In this document: one piece after another, positions 8,019 to 16,145 of the stretch
Layout of the letters: the number at the start of each line of letters is the position of its first letter
How positions within the stretch are numbered: the stretch's first letter is position 1
Notes under the pieces: generated by a model
Told to the model about the DNA's origin: nothing
What the model saw: only the letters and a program-made list of their open reading frames with translations
The model's database searches: none
DNA from: Microcystis viridis FACHB-1342
GTDB lineage: Bacteria > Cyanobacteriota > Cyanobacteriia > Cyanobacteriales > Microcystaceae
Length of the DNA stretch: 37,647 nucleotides
Direction of reading: 5' to 3'
NCBI RefSeq assembly: GCF_014698335.1
Contig: NZ_JACJSV010000047.1
Location: 1 to 37,647 of the forward strand
Translations under genes and position numbers: made by a program

Positions 8019-9760
8019 TAAACACCTCCACAGGTTTTCTTTAATTCTTCTAGATTCCAGAATGCTCCACCCAAGGCGGAGAATTGTATTCCTTCAAAGC
8101 AGTTACGCACGGCCCCCAAAGCGAGGGGATTGACAAGATAAATAAACGGGACGTATTCCTGTTGAAGTTGTTGAATTTCATTATAGATAACTTTGCGCTT
8201 CTCAAAGTCTAATTCTTGGGAACCTTTGACGTATAAATAGGCGATTTTTTTCTCCCAATCCGCCGCTTGCCAGCCTTGAATTGGCGGGCTGCCGGGTTGA
8301 GGTTGTTGGTTAAAAGCGTGGAGATTTCCATCTACATACCAAATATTAGGGGCGTGGGGTTCATTATCGCCGGTAAAACCTAAAATATGTGCTTCCCAAT
8401 CTAGACTATTACTTAGTTTATCAACTAAATTGCTAAAAGCGATCGCTTGAAAATCCACTTGAATTCCTATTGCGGCTAAATCATTTTTAATTTGCGCCCC
8501 AATAGCTTCCCGGATTTTGTTACCTGCATTAGTAATCAGGTTAAATCTAACGGGATTATTATCGGCATCGACTAAAAGATTATCACTATTATACTTAAAT
8601 CCCGCCTCTAATAATAATTCTTTGGCTTTTTCGGGATTATAATCGTAACCTTTCAGGGTTTTATCGTAAAAAGGCGATTGGATAGAAAGAAAAGAATTTT
8701 GTGCTTCTCCTAACCCTCGATAAATATCATCAATCATTCTTTGACGATTAATGCCGTAGGCAATAGCTTGACGGAAATTTAAGTTATTAAACCACCTGGA
8801 TTTAATTGGCTCTATTAGGGGTTTTCCGTCGCGTTTGCCTTGGTTGAGATTAAAACCGATAAATTGGGTTCCGTAGGCAGGTCCGCCGTTAAAAATAGTG
8901 AAATTTCCTCTTTCTTCTTCGGTTTTTAAGAGGGAGAAAAATTCGGGAGTTACCCCAATAGAATCTAAACTTCCCGAACGAAATTGCAGTAAAGTTGTAT
9001 CTTGAGATTCAACAATTGCCCAAATTACTGAAGTTATATGAGGTAATTGTTGTCCCTGGTCATCTTTTTTCCAATAGTAAGGGTTATTCTCAAAAATAAT
9101 CCTTTGTCCCGTGATATATTCTTTTAGTTTATAAGCACCATTAAAAACAATTTTATCGGGAGGAGTATCTAACCCCCAAGTGGAGAGAAATTCTAACCTG
9201 CCATCGGGGCTTTTTTTCTGAATAGTTTTTTCTAAAGCGTGTTTAGGTAAAATCGGTGAACTGACAGCATCTAAAAAAGGAGCAAAAGGTTCGGGTAGTT
9301 TAAATTCGATTCGGCGATTATCTAGTTTAGTGATAACTGGAAATTCTTTTTTTAATCCTATTCTTAAACTATCGCGGTAGTTGTTGGGAATATCAGGATT
9401 TAGATATAAATCTTTATAGGTAAAAACCACATCATCAACGGTTAAGGGTTGACCATCCGACCATTTTAAACCCTCTCTCATAGTAAAAATAATGTTCAAA
9501 TTATCATCGGAAATTGTCCAAGATTCTGCCAGGACTGGTTCTTTTTTGCCAGTAATGGGATTTTCTGTTAATAGTCCTTCGTAGGTTAAACCAAAAATAT
9601 TCGGGGATTCGGCCGATAAAACAGCATTAAAGGTTTTTGGGTCACTTAATACCGATATGACCACTTGATTGCGTCTAACTTGATTACCACAAGCAGTTAG
9701 GGAAATCAGCAATAAACAAGAAATTAAAAATACCGTTAATCTGCGCCAAAATTTCACCAT
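8018..9760 (-). CDS. ABC transporter substrate-binding lipoprotein, family 5 (peptide/nickel type)
   Basis: A 580-aa extracellular solute-binding protein of family 5 (OppA/DppA/NikA type). The N-terminus is a lipoprotein signal: basic MVKFWRR, a hydrophobic core, and the lipobox LTAC with Cys24. Family blocks follow: PKTFNAVLSAES, LTYEGLL, LAESWTISDD, TMREGLKWSDGQPLTVDDV, then FRQAIAYGINRQRMIDDI. No permease or ATPase gene is adjacent, so the transporter partners are encoded elsewhere. The coupled downstream glycosyltransferase is an unusual partner. Ligand unknown; peptides are the default inference. Confidence 0.85.
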   Translation of the reverse strand: MVKFWRRLTVFLISCLLLISLTACGNQVRRNQVVISVLSDPKTFNAVLSAESPNIFGLTYEGLLTENPITGKKEPVLAESWTISDDNLNIIFTMREGLKWSDGQPLTVDDVVFTYKDLYLNPDIPNNYRDSLRIGLKKEFPVITKLDNRRIEFKLPEPFAPFLDAVSSPILPKHALEKTIQKKSPDGRLEFLSTWGLDTPPDKIVFNGAYKLKEYITGQRIIFENNPYYWKKDDQGQQLPHITSVIWAIVESQDTTLLQFRSGSLDSIGVTPEFFSLLKTEEERGNFTIFNGGPAYGTQFIGFNLNQGKRDGKPLIEPIKSRWFNNLNFRQAIAYGINRQRMIDDIYRGLGEAQNSFLSIQSPFYDKTLKGYDYNPEKAKELLLEAGFKYNSDNLLVDADNNPVRFNLITNAGNKIREAIGAQIKNDLAAIGIQVDFQAIAFSNLVDKLSNSLDWEAHILGFTGDNEPHAPNIWYVDGNLHAFNQQPQPGSPPIQGWQAADWEKKIAYLYVKGSQELDFEKRKVIYNEIQQLQQEYVPFIYLVNPLALGAVRNCFEGIQFSALGGAFWNLEELKKTCGGV

Positions 9761-9888
9761 AATCTTTAATATTTTTCTGTCCGACTATTTAGAAGTAAAG
9801 ACCTTGTCTTGCTATATACACCGAAACTGACCAAGCTGAAAGCCGATGGACTGTTTCCTTGTCCCATCAATATAACAGGAAATGAGAC

Positions 9889-9925
9889 AAAAAATCTCGC
9901 CTAGGAAAAATTGACAAAGGCGAGA
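9889..9925 (-). terminator. rho-independent terminator of gltA
   Basis: Read on the minus strand, TCTCGCCT (9925-9918) pairs perfectly with AGGCGAGA (9902-9895), giving an 8-bp stem and 15-nt loop, followed at once by TTTTTT (9894-9889). It lies 35 bp past the gltA stop. Confidence 0.85.
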
Positions 9926-9959
9926 AACCGTGTTTCCATTCAAGAATGGGAGATAAAAT

Positions 9960-11099
9960 CTAAGAACGTTGTTCGATCGGTGTATAGGGTACTTCGTGTT
10001 GTCCGGTGTAGATTTGGGTAGGACGGAAAATGCGGTTAGCATTTAATTGTTCTTTCCAGTGGGCCAACCAACCGGCCACCCGGGAGATGGCAAAAATCGG
10101 GGTAAATAAATCACTGGGGATGCCTAATTTCCGATAGACCAATCCCGAATAGAAATCCACATTAGCATAGATACCTTTTTCGCCGTAGATATCCACCACT
10201 GCTTGTTCTAATTCTAGGGCTATATCGTAGTATTCATCGGAACCTAATTCCGCGAATAATTGTTCGGCAAGGTTTTGTAAAATCGTCGCCCGGGGATCCT
10301 TAACTTTATATACCCGGTGTCCAAAACCCATAACTTTTTGTTTGTTGGCGATACATTTTTCCACATAGGGACGAACATTAGCCACCGAACCGATTTCCTC
10401 TAACATTAACAATACTTCCTCGTTTGCCCCACCGTGGAGGGGGCCGGCGAGAGTTCCCACTGCTGAAGCGATGACACCGTAGGGGTCGGTTAAAGTGGAG
10501 GCCGTCACCATAGCCGAAAAAGTCGAGGCATTCATGGTATGTTCGGCGTGGAGAGTCAAACAGACATCGAAAACTTTCGCCGCTAAATCCGTCGGTCGTT
10601 TTTCCGTCAACATATAGAGGAAATTGGCCGCATAATCAAGACTATCGTTGGGCTGAATGGGGTGATTACCTTTGCGAATTAATTGAAACGCCGCCACCAT
10701 AGTCGGGATTTTCGCTAATAGCCGGACTACTGCCTGACGGATATAGTCGGGATTATCCAGGGCCCGCCTGGCATAGTATAAACCCAAAGCCGCCGCCGAA
10801 GTTTGTAGCGCATCCATGGGATGGCCTTTTTCGGGGAAGCATTTCATCATGTCTTCGATACGGTACTTGATGCGTCGATGATAACGGATTTCATCGGCAA
10901 ATTCTTCCAGTTCCGCCCCCGTGGGCAGAGCACCCCAGATAAGGAGATAGGCGGTTTCGAGGAAGGTACTTTTTTCGGCGAGTTCCTCAATCCGAATGCC
11001 CCGATACTCCAAGATTCCCTTTTGCCCATCCACAAAGCTGATACTGGACTGGGCGGCGGGAATTCCTTCTAAACCTGGACGATATTCACAAACTGTCAT
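9960..11099 (-). CDS. gltA: citrate synthase
   Basis: Citrate synthase, condensing oxaloacetate and acetyl-CoA at the entry to the cyanobacterial TCA pathway and 2-oxoglutarate supply. The product is 379 aa, the usual length for short bacterial type. Catalytic residues are visible: H222 (GPLHGGANEE), H261 (GFGHRVYKVKDPR) and D315 (NVDFYSG); the conserved LHAEHTMNASTF block lies around residue 187. The start MTVCEYRPGLEGIPAAQSSI matches the conserved N-terminus. It is followed by a strong terminator and looks monocistronic. Confidence 0.95.
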   Translation of the reverse strand: MTVCEYRPGLEGIPAAQSSISFVDGQKGILEYRGIRIEELAEKSTFLETAYLLIWGALPTGAELEEFADEIRYHRRIKYRIEDMMKCFPEKGHPMDALQTSAAALGLYYARRALDNPDYIRQAVVRLLAKIPTMVAAFQLIRKGNHPIQPNDSLDYAANFLYMLTEKRPTDLAAKVFDVCLTLHAEHTMNASTFSAMVTASTLTDPYGVIASAVGTLAGPLHGGANEEVLLMLEEIGSVANVRPYVEKCIANKQKVMGFGHRVYKVKDPRATILQNLAEQLFAELGSDEYYDIALELEQAVVDIYGEKGIYANVDFYSGLVYRKLGIPSDLFTPIFAISRVAGWLAHWKEQLNANRIFRPTQIYTGQHEVPYTPIEQRS

Positions 11100-11359
11100 A
11101 GTTCTACCTTTCCGTGGCGAAGATTAAGCCCTAACGCTAACTTACTTGATTTTTCCACCCTTACCGAAATTTTATAGAAATTCTTCGGTTCTGCCTCTCC
11201 TGTTCAGGATTGGGGAGAATTGGACGGAAATTAATCCTATTTAGCGATTGCTTCGTCGATTTAGTCAGCCCTGCCCTAGCGCATTTTTTCTGGGCTTACC
11301 GTTCCGACTCTAGCTAGTGGACTTGATATTTATCTACTTTCATTGTACCGATAATTTTT

Positions 11360-12076
11360 TTAAGTTTCTTCGGGATTAATATTTAACTCCCGCAGTTTTG
11401 CCGCCAATCGTTCGGCCCGTTGCCGTTCCGCTTCGGCCCGTTGACTTTCCGTTTCGGCCCGTTGCCGTTCCGCTTCAGCCCGTTGTCGTTCCGCTTCGGC
11501 CCGTTGTCGTTCTTGGTTGTAACTGGTGAAAGGTTGACCATCGGGATAATACAAGAGTAACTCTGGTTGGGCTAATTGAAAACGAATGCCCAAGCGAGGA
11601 CTGACCCAATTATCGAGATTTTCCAGACTTTCGAGCCGATTTTCCCGACGAATACAGCCACCCAAATCATTTTTATCGGGATTATAAATGTAGTATTCTT
11701 CCACACCATAACGGTCATAAAACAGTAGTTTTCTGGTCATTTCCGTTTGGGTATTACCCGGAGAGAGAATTTCAAAAACCACTTGTGGGGGGATATTGTT
11801 CTCTTTCCACTGTTGATAGGAACCTCTTTCGCCTTTTGGTCTGCCGAAAGCTACCATCACATCGGGTGCTTGTCGAGTCTTATTATCTCCCTCCACGGGA
11901 TACCAGAGTAAATCACCGGCGACAAAAACATCGGCATCATTGGCAAATAACCAGTCTAAATTCGCTTTAATCGTCGTAATCCAGCGAAATTGTCTTGTAT
12001 TGTCGGCCATCGGTTTACCATCGCTATCGGGATAGACGATTGTGGTTTTCGGGCTGTCGTCGAGTTGTCTAACCAT
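11360..12076 (-). CDS. Uma2 family (DUF820) putative endonuclease with heptad-repeat tail
   Basis: A 238-aa Uma2/DUF820 protein, a PD-(D/E)xK-fold family greatly expanded in cyanobacteria; nuclease activity is predicted from fold. Core motifs: VFVAGDLLWYP, QAPDVMVAFG (catalytic-type Asp), VVFEILSPGNT (Glu), and YDRYGVEEYYIYNPDK. Residues from about 188 to 228 form a charged coiled-coil tail of repeated RAEAERQ heptads, encoded by a near-perfect 21-bp DNA repeat at about 11390-11515. Upstream of the ATG the region is AT-rich, without a clear Shine-Dalgarno site. No partner gene is adjacent. The biological role of the family is unclear. Confidence 0.85.
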   Translation of the reverse strand: MVRQLDDSPKTTIVYPDSDGKPMADNTRQFRWITTIKANLDWLFANDADVFVAGDLLWYPVEGDNKTRQAPDVMVAFGRPKGERGSYQQWKENNIPPQVVFEILSPGNTQTEMTRKLLFYDRYGVEEYYIYNPDKNDLGGCIRRENRLESLENLDNWVSPRLGIRFQLAQPELLLYYPDGQPFTSYNQERQRAEAERQRAEAERQRAETESQRAEAERQRAERLAAKLRELNINPEET

Positions 12077-12243
12077 TGCTTAACCCTAGAATTTCGTCTT
12101 TGCTTCCTTAATAGTATAACTTTACTATAAAAAATCGGAGCAAATATTTAGGGATGGTGATGGTCTTAAATGCTGTTTAAAAAGTATCGGGGAGTGGGGA
12201 GTGGAGAGTGGGTTTTGAAAGTTCGATTGGGAGTTTTATCATC

Positions 12244-12364
12244 TTATACCAATTCTCCAAAGTCTGACTACAGAAGTTTAATCCCCCTAAATCCCCCTTA
12301 AAAAGGGGAACTTAAAGGGGGATTTAAATTCGATGTGTAGTTTTCATTTAGAGAAATGGTATAA
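12244..12364. mobile_element. 121-bp MITE-like palindromic element
   Basis: Ends are TTATACCAATTCTC (12244-12257) and GAGAAATGGTATAA (12351-12364), inverted with one mismatch over 14 bp. The centre holds a strong hairpin: AAATCCCCCTTA (12289-12300) against TAAAGGGGGATTT (12313-12325). No clear target duplication is seen. A similar ATCCCCC motif occurs near 1014. Confidence 0.6.
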
Positions 12365-12382
12365 AAACCTTTTCTGCAAACG

Positions 12383-12612
12383 TTAGGACAGATGAACTTT
12401 TTTCTTGCCTTTGATGTTTGTTTTTACAGATACGGGCTCTTCTAGGTTCTGTGTGATAAGTTTAACTTACTATATGATCGATCTTTGTGTCCTTTGTGTC
12501 TTTGTGGTTCGTTCCACCCCCTCGCTAGGAGGAATGTATCTTAGAATACATTTTACCCACCAAACCTGGGAGAGCCAGATACGACTTAGCATTTGAGATT
12601 AGTCAAAAATAG
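12383..12612 (+). pseudogene. duplicated 3' end of the retropepsin-like gene, split by a MITE
   Basis: 12384-12434 plus 12584-12665 together match 13489-13621 collinearly over 133 bp with few substitutions, once the MITE at 12435-12576 and one target copy (12577-12583) are removed. It encodes the last codons of the downstream aspartyl-protease gene (LGQMNFFLAFDVCFYRYDLAF, stop 12610-12612) and about 50 bp of its 3' flank. The upstream part of this gene copy is missing, replaced by the element at 12244-12364. Confidence 0.85.
12435..12576 (+). mobile_element. ISL3-like MITE, copy A, 7-bp TSD
   Basis: A 142-bp element with ends GGCTCTTCTAGG and CCTGGGAGAGCC (inverted, two mismatches in 12). 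It is flanked by AGATACG at 12428-12434 and 12577-12583, so insertion into the duplicated gene tail is directly readable. The interior is shared with copies at 29860-30004 and 33360-33504. The GGCTCTTC terminus is typical of ISL3-family inverted repeats. Confidence 0.88.
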
Positions 12613-12668
12613 TTTGACTAGAGAAAAAAGAGGTGTGTTAGATTTCATTAACTACCAGAGCGGCGTAC

Positions 12669-12801
12669 TGCTACGCAGTGCCTTCGGCATCGCAATAGAG
12701 GAAATGCGATCGCAATAAATCCTCATCTGGCCAGAGACTTAATTGATTGACAAAAATCGCCCTTTATAACCCCGTCCATGGCCTAACACAAACCGAAGAA
12801 C
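12669..12801 (-). repeat. mini-hairpins plus fragment shared with the 27.7-kb MITE
   Basis: 12668-12690 contains two adjacent small palindromes, ACTGCTACGCAGT and TGCCTTCGGCA, a type of short repeat seen in cyanobacteria. 12716-12801, read on the minus strand, matches 27741-27880 inside another MITE: GTTCTTCGGTTTGTGTTA, the GGACGGGGTTATAA block and the TCAATTAAGTCTC block. The 27.7-kb copy carries extra sequence in the middle. No gene is supported between 12666 and 12940. Confidence 0.55.
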
Positions 12802-12940
12802 TATAAAGATTAGATTGAACATTTCTGGGATTTCTGTCTAACAGCAAAGTTAGCCTGCTTTTGGGGCAGGGATTAGCGCAAAGGTGGTGTTATACTCAGA
12901 CAAAGTGCAGAAAGTCAAAATCCGTAACTTTCTTGAATCC

Positions 12941-13162
12941 ATGCTGACAACTACTCAATTTGCGCCCCTACTAAAGCAATTGTCTTACTCCGATAAGCTC
13001 TTATTACTTAACTTTCTTGTAGCCGAGTTGCTCAAGGATTCTGGTATTGTACCGATGTCTATTGAAGATGATCTCCCTAGACAAGGTTTACATGACTCTT
13101 TTGAGGCTGCCGCCATTCTTGCTCAAGCATTAAAAGAGAAACAAGAATTGACTCATGGCTAA
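12941..13162 (+). CDS. small hypothetical protein paired with retropepsin-like gene
   Basis: A 73-aa protein starting MLTTTQFAPLLKQLSYSDKL, mostly helical, with an acidic middle (SIEDDLP) and C-terminus EKQELTHG. The frame is open upstream to a GTG at 12884, but the ATG at 12941 gives a more natural N-terminus; neither has a good Shine-Dalgarno site. The last 8 nt overlap the next gene's start. No family is recognised. The layout, a small helical protein overlapping a single-domain aspartyl protease, recurs at 33963-34639 with a different small partner. Confidence 0.6.
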   Translation: MLTTTQFAPLLKQLSYSDKLLLLNFLVAELLKDSGIVPMSIEDDLPRQGLHDSFEAAAILAQALKEKQELTHG

Positions 13163-13568
13163 TAAGGTAAGATTTGCTTTCACTGAGGTAGATCCTAGTC
13201 TTGGGGCATTAAGTGCGCTTCCTTATTTACCATTGACATTAACTTATCAAAGTCAATCCTTGAATGTTTCGGGTCTCTTGGATACTGGCTCTAGTGTTAA
13301 TGTGTTGCCCTATGAAATGGGTTTAGCTTTAGGTGCAGTCTGGGAAAATCAAAGGCTATCTCTGCCATTAGGAGGTAATTTAGCTAGATTTGAAGCTCGT
13401 GCATTGGTTGTTAAAGCTACTGTTGAGCAATTCCCCACCGTAGATTTAGCCTTTGCTTGGACACAAGATAAATATGCGCCGCTAATACTAGGACAGATGA
13501 ACTTTTTTCTTGCCTTTGATGTCTGTTTTTACAGATACGACTTAGCATTCGAGATTAGTCAAAAATAG
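13155..13568 (+). CDS. retropepsin-like aspartyl protease domain protein
   Basis: A 137-aa single-domain protein with the aspartyl-protease active-site motif LLDTGSSVNVLP (D43-T44-G45-S46) followed by a hydrophobic strand, and a C-terminal ILGQMNFFLAFDV block matching the retropepsin flap/ILG-type strand. Such short proteins would act as homodimers, each giving one Asp. It overlaps the small gene upstream by 8 nt, so translational coupling is likely. The 3' end and its flank are duplicated upstream at 12383-12665. Substrate unknown; a role as protease is inference from the motif. Confidence 0.7.
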   Translation: MANKVRFAFTEVDPSLGALSALPYLPLTLTYQSQSLNVSGLLDTGSSVNVLPYEMGLALGAVWENQRLSLPLGGNLARFEARALVVKATVEQFPTVDLAFAWTQDKYAPLILGQMNFFLAFDVCFYRYDLAFEISQK

Positions 13569-13629
13569 TTTGACTGGAGAAAAAAGAGGTGTGTTAGATT
13601 TCATTAACTACCAGAGCGGCGATCGCAAT

Positions 13630-14415
13630 TCAATTTATTTTAACCATACCTCTTGATTCAGGATTAAATCCTTCTGGAAAACCAGTGGAGCAAGGGTAAC
13701 TCAAGGATAAGCTTTCACACAACTTGGGTGAAGTGCTTGCATCAGTGTATTTCGCATCTTGCAGATTAGCTCTGTATAGTGTTGCCATTTGAAGTTTTGC
13801 TCCGGCTAAGTCAGAAGATTGAAGATTGGCTTCAACCAAGCCAGCACTATGGAGGTTTGCTCCCCTCAAGTTTGCACCTCTCAAGTTTGCTCTAAACAAA
13901 TCAGCTCCTGCAAGATTAGCAATACGTAACCTAGAACCTTGAAGATGCGCTGCTGCTAGGATAGATTTTTGAAGATTCGCTCCCTCCAAACTAGAGTTTT
14001 GAAGATTTGCCCCTCGTAAGTTGGCATTTTTGAGATTTGCTTGCCAGAGATCTGCATTAGGCAATTGAATATTTTGCAAAAAAGCGTTCGGAGCTTCTAA
14101 GCCTTGTAAACTCTCAGGGTTCCATGTCAACCAGAACCAAGGAAATCTGTGCCGTCCTGGAATGCCTGGAGAGGCATTTAATAACTCAAGGGCTTGAATT
14201 CGTCCTCCGCTACCTTTTTGCTCGTAAGCGGCAGTAATAACTGTCCACGCTTGAGTAACGTCGGAGTTACGCTGTTTTTGCTCCCCGTAAGTGAGATAAG
14301 TAATAGCGGCAATTAAAACAGCTAGATTTGATATTGGTCCTAACTGTTCTAACAGCTTCAAGGTCTTCTGACACGTCTTCTTAAGATGATCAATCATTTG
14401 CGCTTTAGCCATCAA
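13630..14415 (-). CDS. membrane-anchored pentapeptide-repeat protein
   Basis: A 261-aa protein. Residues about 27-44 form a hydrophobic segment (ISNLAVLIAAITYLTYG), probably one membrane anchor. A central segment (about 50-95) is rich in aromatic residues. From about residue 100 to 225 run A(D/N)LxX pentapeptide repeats, such as ANLKNANLRGANLQNSSLEG, which fold as a right-handed quadrilateral beta-helix. The C-terminal tail has two cysteines (KLCESLSLSYPCS). Functions in this family vary and cannot be assigned. It is convergent with the retropepsin gene, 61 bp apart. Confidence 0.8.
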   Translation of the reverse strand: MMAKAQMIDHLKKTCQKTLKLLEQLGPISNLAVLIAAITYLTYGEQKQRNSDVTQAWTVITAAYEQKGSGGRIQALELLNASPGIPGRHRFPWFWLTWNPESLQGLEAPNAFLQNIQLPNADLWQANLKNANLRGANLQNSSLEGANLQKSILAAAHLQGSRLRIANLAGADLFRANLRGANLRGANLHSAGLVEANLQSSDLAGAKLQMATLYRANLQDAKYTDASTSPKLCESLSLSYPCSTGFPEGFNPESRGMVKIN

Positions 14416-14478
14416 AACTCCCGATTGCTTGAAGATTGCCCCATGAAAGCTTAGAACCTCGACTGCTACAAAAGTTAA

Positions 14479-14682
14479 TTCAAATCAATTCCAATACCTA
14501 TACCTATTCAGAAGTGGACAGAACTGGCATCACCAAAGGGTGAGCAGGCCAAATATCGATTATACAGAAACTTTCTCCATAACACTCTTGAGAGTAACGA
14601 TGTGGGTCAACTTTCAGCATATCACACCATTTTAGAACCATCGCCAGAACTTTTACCCATATCATACCCAAGAGCATATTAG
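14479..14682 (+). pseudogene. coding-like remnant without start codon
   Basis: A 67-codon open frame between TAA (14476-14478) and TAG (14680-14682) has protein-like content, including KWTELASPKGEQAKYRLYRN and GQLSAYHTILEPSPELL, but contains no ATG, GTG or TTG start in a sensible place. It is divergent from the pentapeptide gene. It is probably the relic of a gene; the family is not recognised. Confidence 0.3.
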
Positions 14683-14787
14683 CCAGATTAAACAGCCTCT
14701 TTTAAGTAGATTCCTAACAACAAGCTGAAATAAGATAGACTTTTCGGGAAGTCTAGCACTAATTGCTTCAGTCCACCCCATAATTAC

Positions 14788-14910
14788 CTAATTTTCGGGG
14801 AAAAAGTGCCAAAATTTTGCCACCGATCGCTATTATGTATGGCACTTTTTCAGGGCAAAAAAATCTAAAAATCTTAGCCAACAATGTTTTTAGATTTATT
14901 CAGCCAACCC
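14788..14910 (+). repeat. dispersed repeat, right half of the GGGTYTGCTGAA MITE family
   Basis: Matches 27930-28051: shared blocks CTAATTTTC, GGGAAAAAGTGCC, GGCACTTTTT, CAACAAT/GGTTTTTAGATTTATTCAG and the terminal AACCC. It carries the same hairpin, AAAAAGTGCC (14801-14810) against GGCACTTTTT (14841-14850). The right end stops 4 bp before the ldh stop codon, so this hairpin may serve as the 3' end of the ldh transcript. No left terminus is visible. Confidence 0.7.
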
Positions 14911-14914
14911 TAAG

Positions 14915-15910
14915 TTAAATTTTGAGTTGATCGATTAAATCGCGCATAATTTTGGCCGAATTATGTAACTGTTGGGTTTCTCTGGGACTGAGAGCAAGAT
15001 TCAGAGTTTTAATCACTCCTTTCTCGTTAACCACCGAGGGAATACTTAAACACACATCTTTGAGACCGTATTGACCATCGAGGAGAGTGCTAATAGTCAG
15101 AATTCTTTCTTGGGAACGTAAAATCGCTTTAACGATATCCGTGGTAGCTAAACCGATCGCATAGCTAGTATAACCCTTGCGTTTGATAATTTCATAGGCG
15201 GCGTTTTTAACCTGAAGAAAAATTTCTGTTAAGCTTTCTTGGTCGGCTGCGCTTAAATCCTGCCAATCTCCTTCGAGTAACCTTGCTCCTCCGATATTAG
15301 CCGAACTCCACACAGCAAGCTCACTATCCCCGTGTTCACCGATAATATAAGCGTGGACGTTACGCGCATCTACATGGAGTTGGGTGGATAAAAGAGAGCG
15401 TAAACGGGCAGAATCTAGCACCGTACCCGAACCAATCACCCTAGAAGGCGGAAAATGGGTTATTTTCAAGGTAACATAGGTCATGATATCGACGGGATTA
15501 CTCACCACCAAAATTAAAGCACTGGGGCAGTAAACAGCCACATCCGCAAGAATACGGCGAAAAATCGCCACATTTCGTTCAAGGAGATGTAATCTGGTTT
15601 CTCCCTCTTTTTGGGCGGCCCCGGCAGTAATAATCACCACATCGGCATTTTGTCCCACATCGGCCACGGTTCCCATTTTCAAGTCTGTGGGTTCAATAAA
15701 AGGCATTCCGTGCCTTAAATCCATCACTTCCCCTTCGACTTTATCCGTGGCGATATCTTGCAGAATTAATTCATCAAAACAGTCTTGAATTAACATCGAG
15801 TAAGCGCAGGCCATCCCCACCTGACCAACACCGATAATTACCCCCTTGCGAGGACGCAGCGGCGCGGGTTTTTCAGCGTAGGGATTGGGAGTAAATATTT
15901 TATCTAGCAT
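14915..15910 (-). CDS. ldh: L-lactate dehydrogenase
   Basis: A 331-aa NAD-dependent lactate/malate dehydrogenase-family enzyme. The Rossmann motif GVGQVG is at residues 27-32, with D52 for NAD ribose. Q100 in GAAQKEGETR occupies the specificity position where LDHs have Gln and malate dehydrogenases Arg, so lactate/pyruvate is the likely pair. R106, D167, R170 and catalytic H193 (GEHGDSE) are present. The start MLDKIFTPNPYAEK is typical. It works in fermentation of pyruvate under dark anoxia. It is divergent from the DUF952 gene, and a dispersed repeat with a hairpin follows the stop codon. Confidence 0.92.
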   Translation of the reverse strand: MLDKIFTPNPYAEKPAPLRPRKGVIIGVGQVGMACAYSMLIQDCFDELILQDIATDKVEGEVMDLRHGMPFIEPTDLKMGTVADVGQNADVVIITAGAAQKEGETRLHLLERNVAIFRRILADVAVYCPSALILVVSNPVDIMTYVTLKITHFPPSRVIGSGTVLDSARLRSLLSTQLHVDARNVHAYIIGEHGDSELAVWSSANIGGARLLEGDWQDLSAADQESLTEIFLQVKNAAYEIIKRKGYTSYAIGLATTDIVKAILRSQERILTISTLLDGQYGLKDVCLSIPSVVNEKGVIKTLNLALSPRETQQLHNSAKIMRDLIDQLKI

Positions 15911-15996
15911 AGATTTTTGCAGTTATTGCCTCGGTAAGCTCATTTTAAGGGGAAAAGGTTAATATCAGGTAAAAAGAGACTATCAAGAGATTTTGA

Positions 15997-16018
15997 GGCC
16001 GTTATCGGCCATTTTTTT
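15997..16018 (+). terminator. terminator-like hairpin between divergent genes
   Basis: GGCCG-TTAT-CGGCC (15997-16010) is a perfect 5-bp GC stem with a 4-nt loop, followed by A and seven T. It faces the plus strand, about 128 bp before the DUF952 start and upstream of ldh, where no plus-strand gene ends. It may end a short leader or antisense transcript. The minus strand lacks a T tract. Confidence 0.55.
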
Positions 16019-16145
16019 CTGGTAATTGGTCGGACAAATTTCTTGTCTTTATTCCCTGACCCCTAGTTTAAGAGAATTGAGGGCCGCTGACAGCTTCAGG
16101 CTATATCCTAAAATTAGGGATAAAGTGACAGTAGGAGGCGAACCG

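Noticed and set aside
8018-8020. Frameshift between the binding protein and glycosyltransferase genes
   Set aside because: The TAATG overlap is a normal coupled stop/start; both proteins are full length.
12405-12596. 63-codon plus-strand frame across the MITE
   Set aside because: It is MITE sequence plus a gene tail; the same frame (FCVISLT, GGMYLRIHFTHQTWES) recurs in the 29860 MITE, so it reflects the repeat, not a gene.
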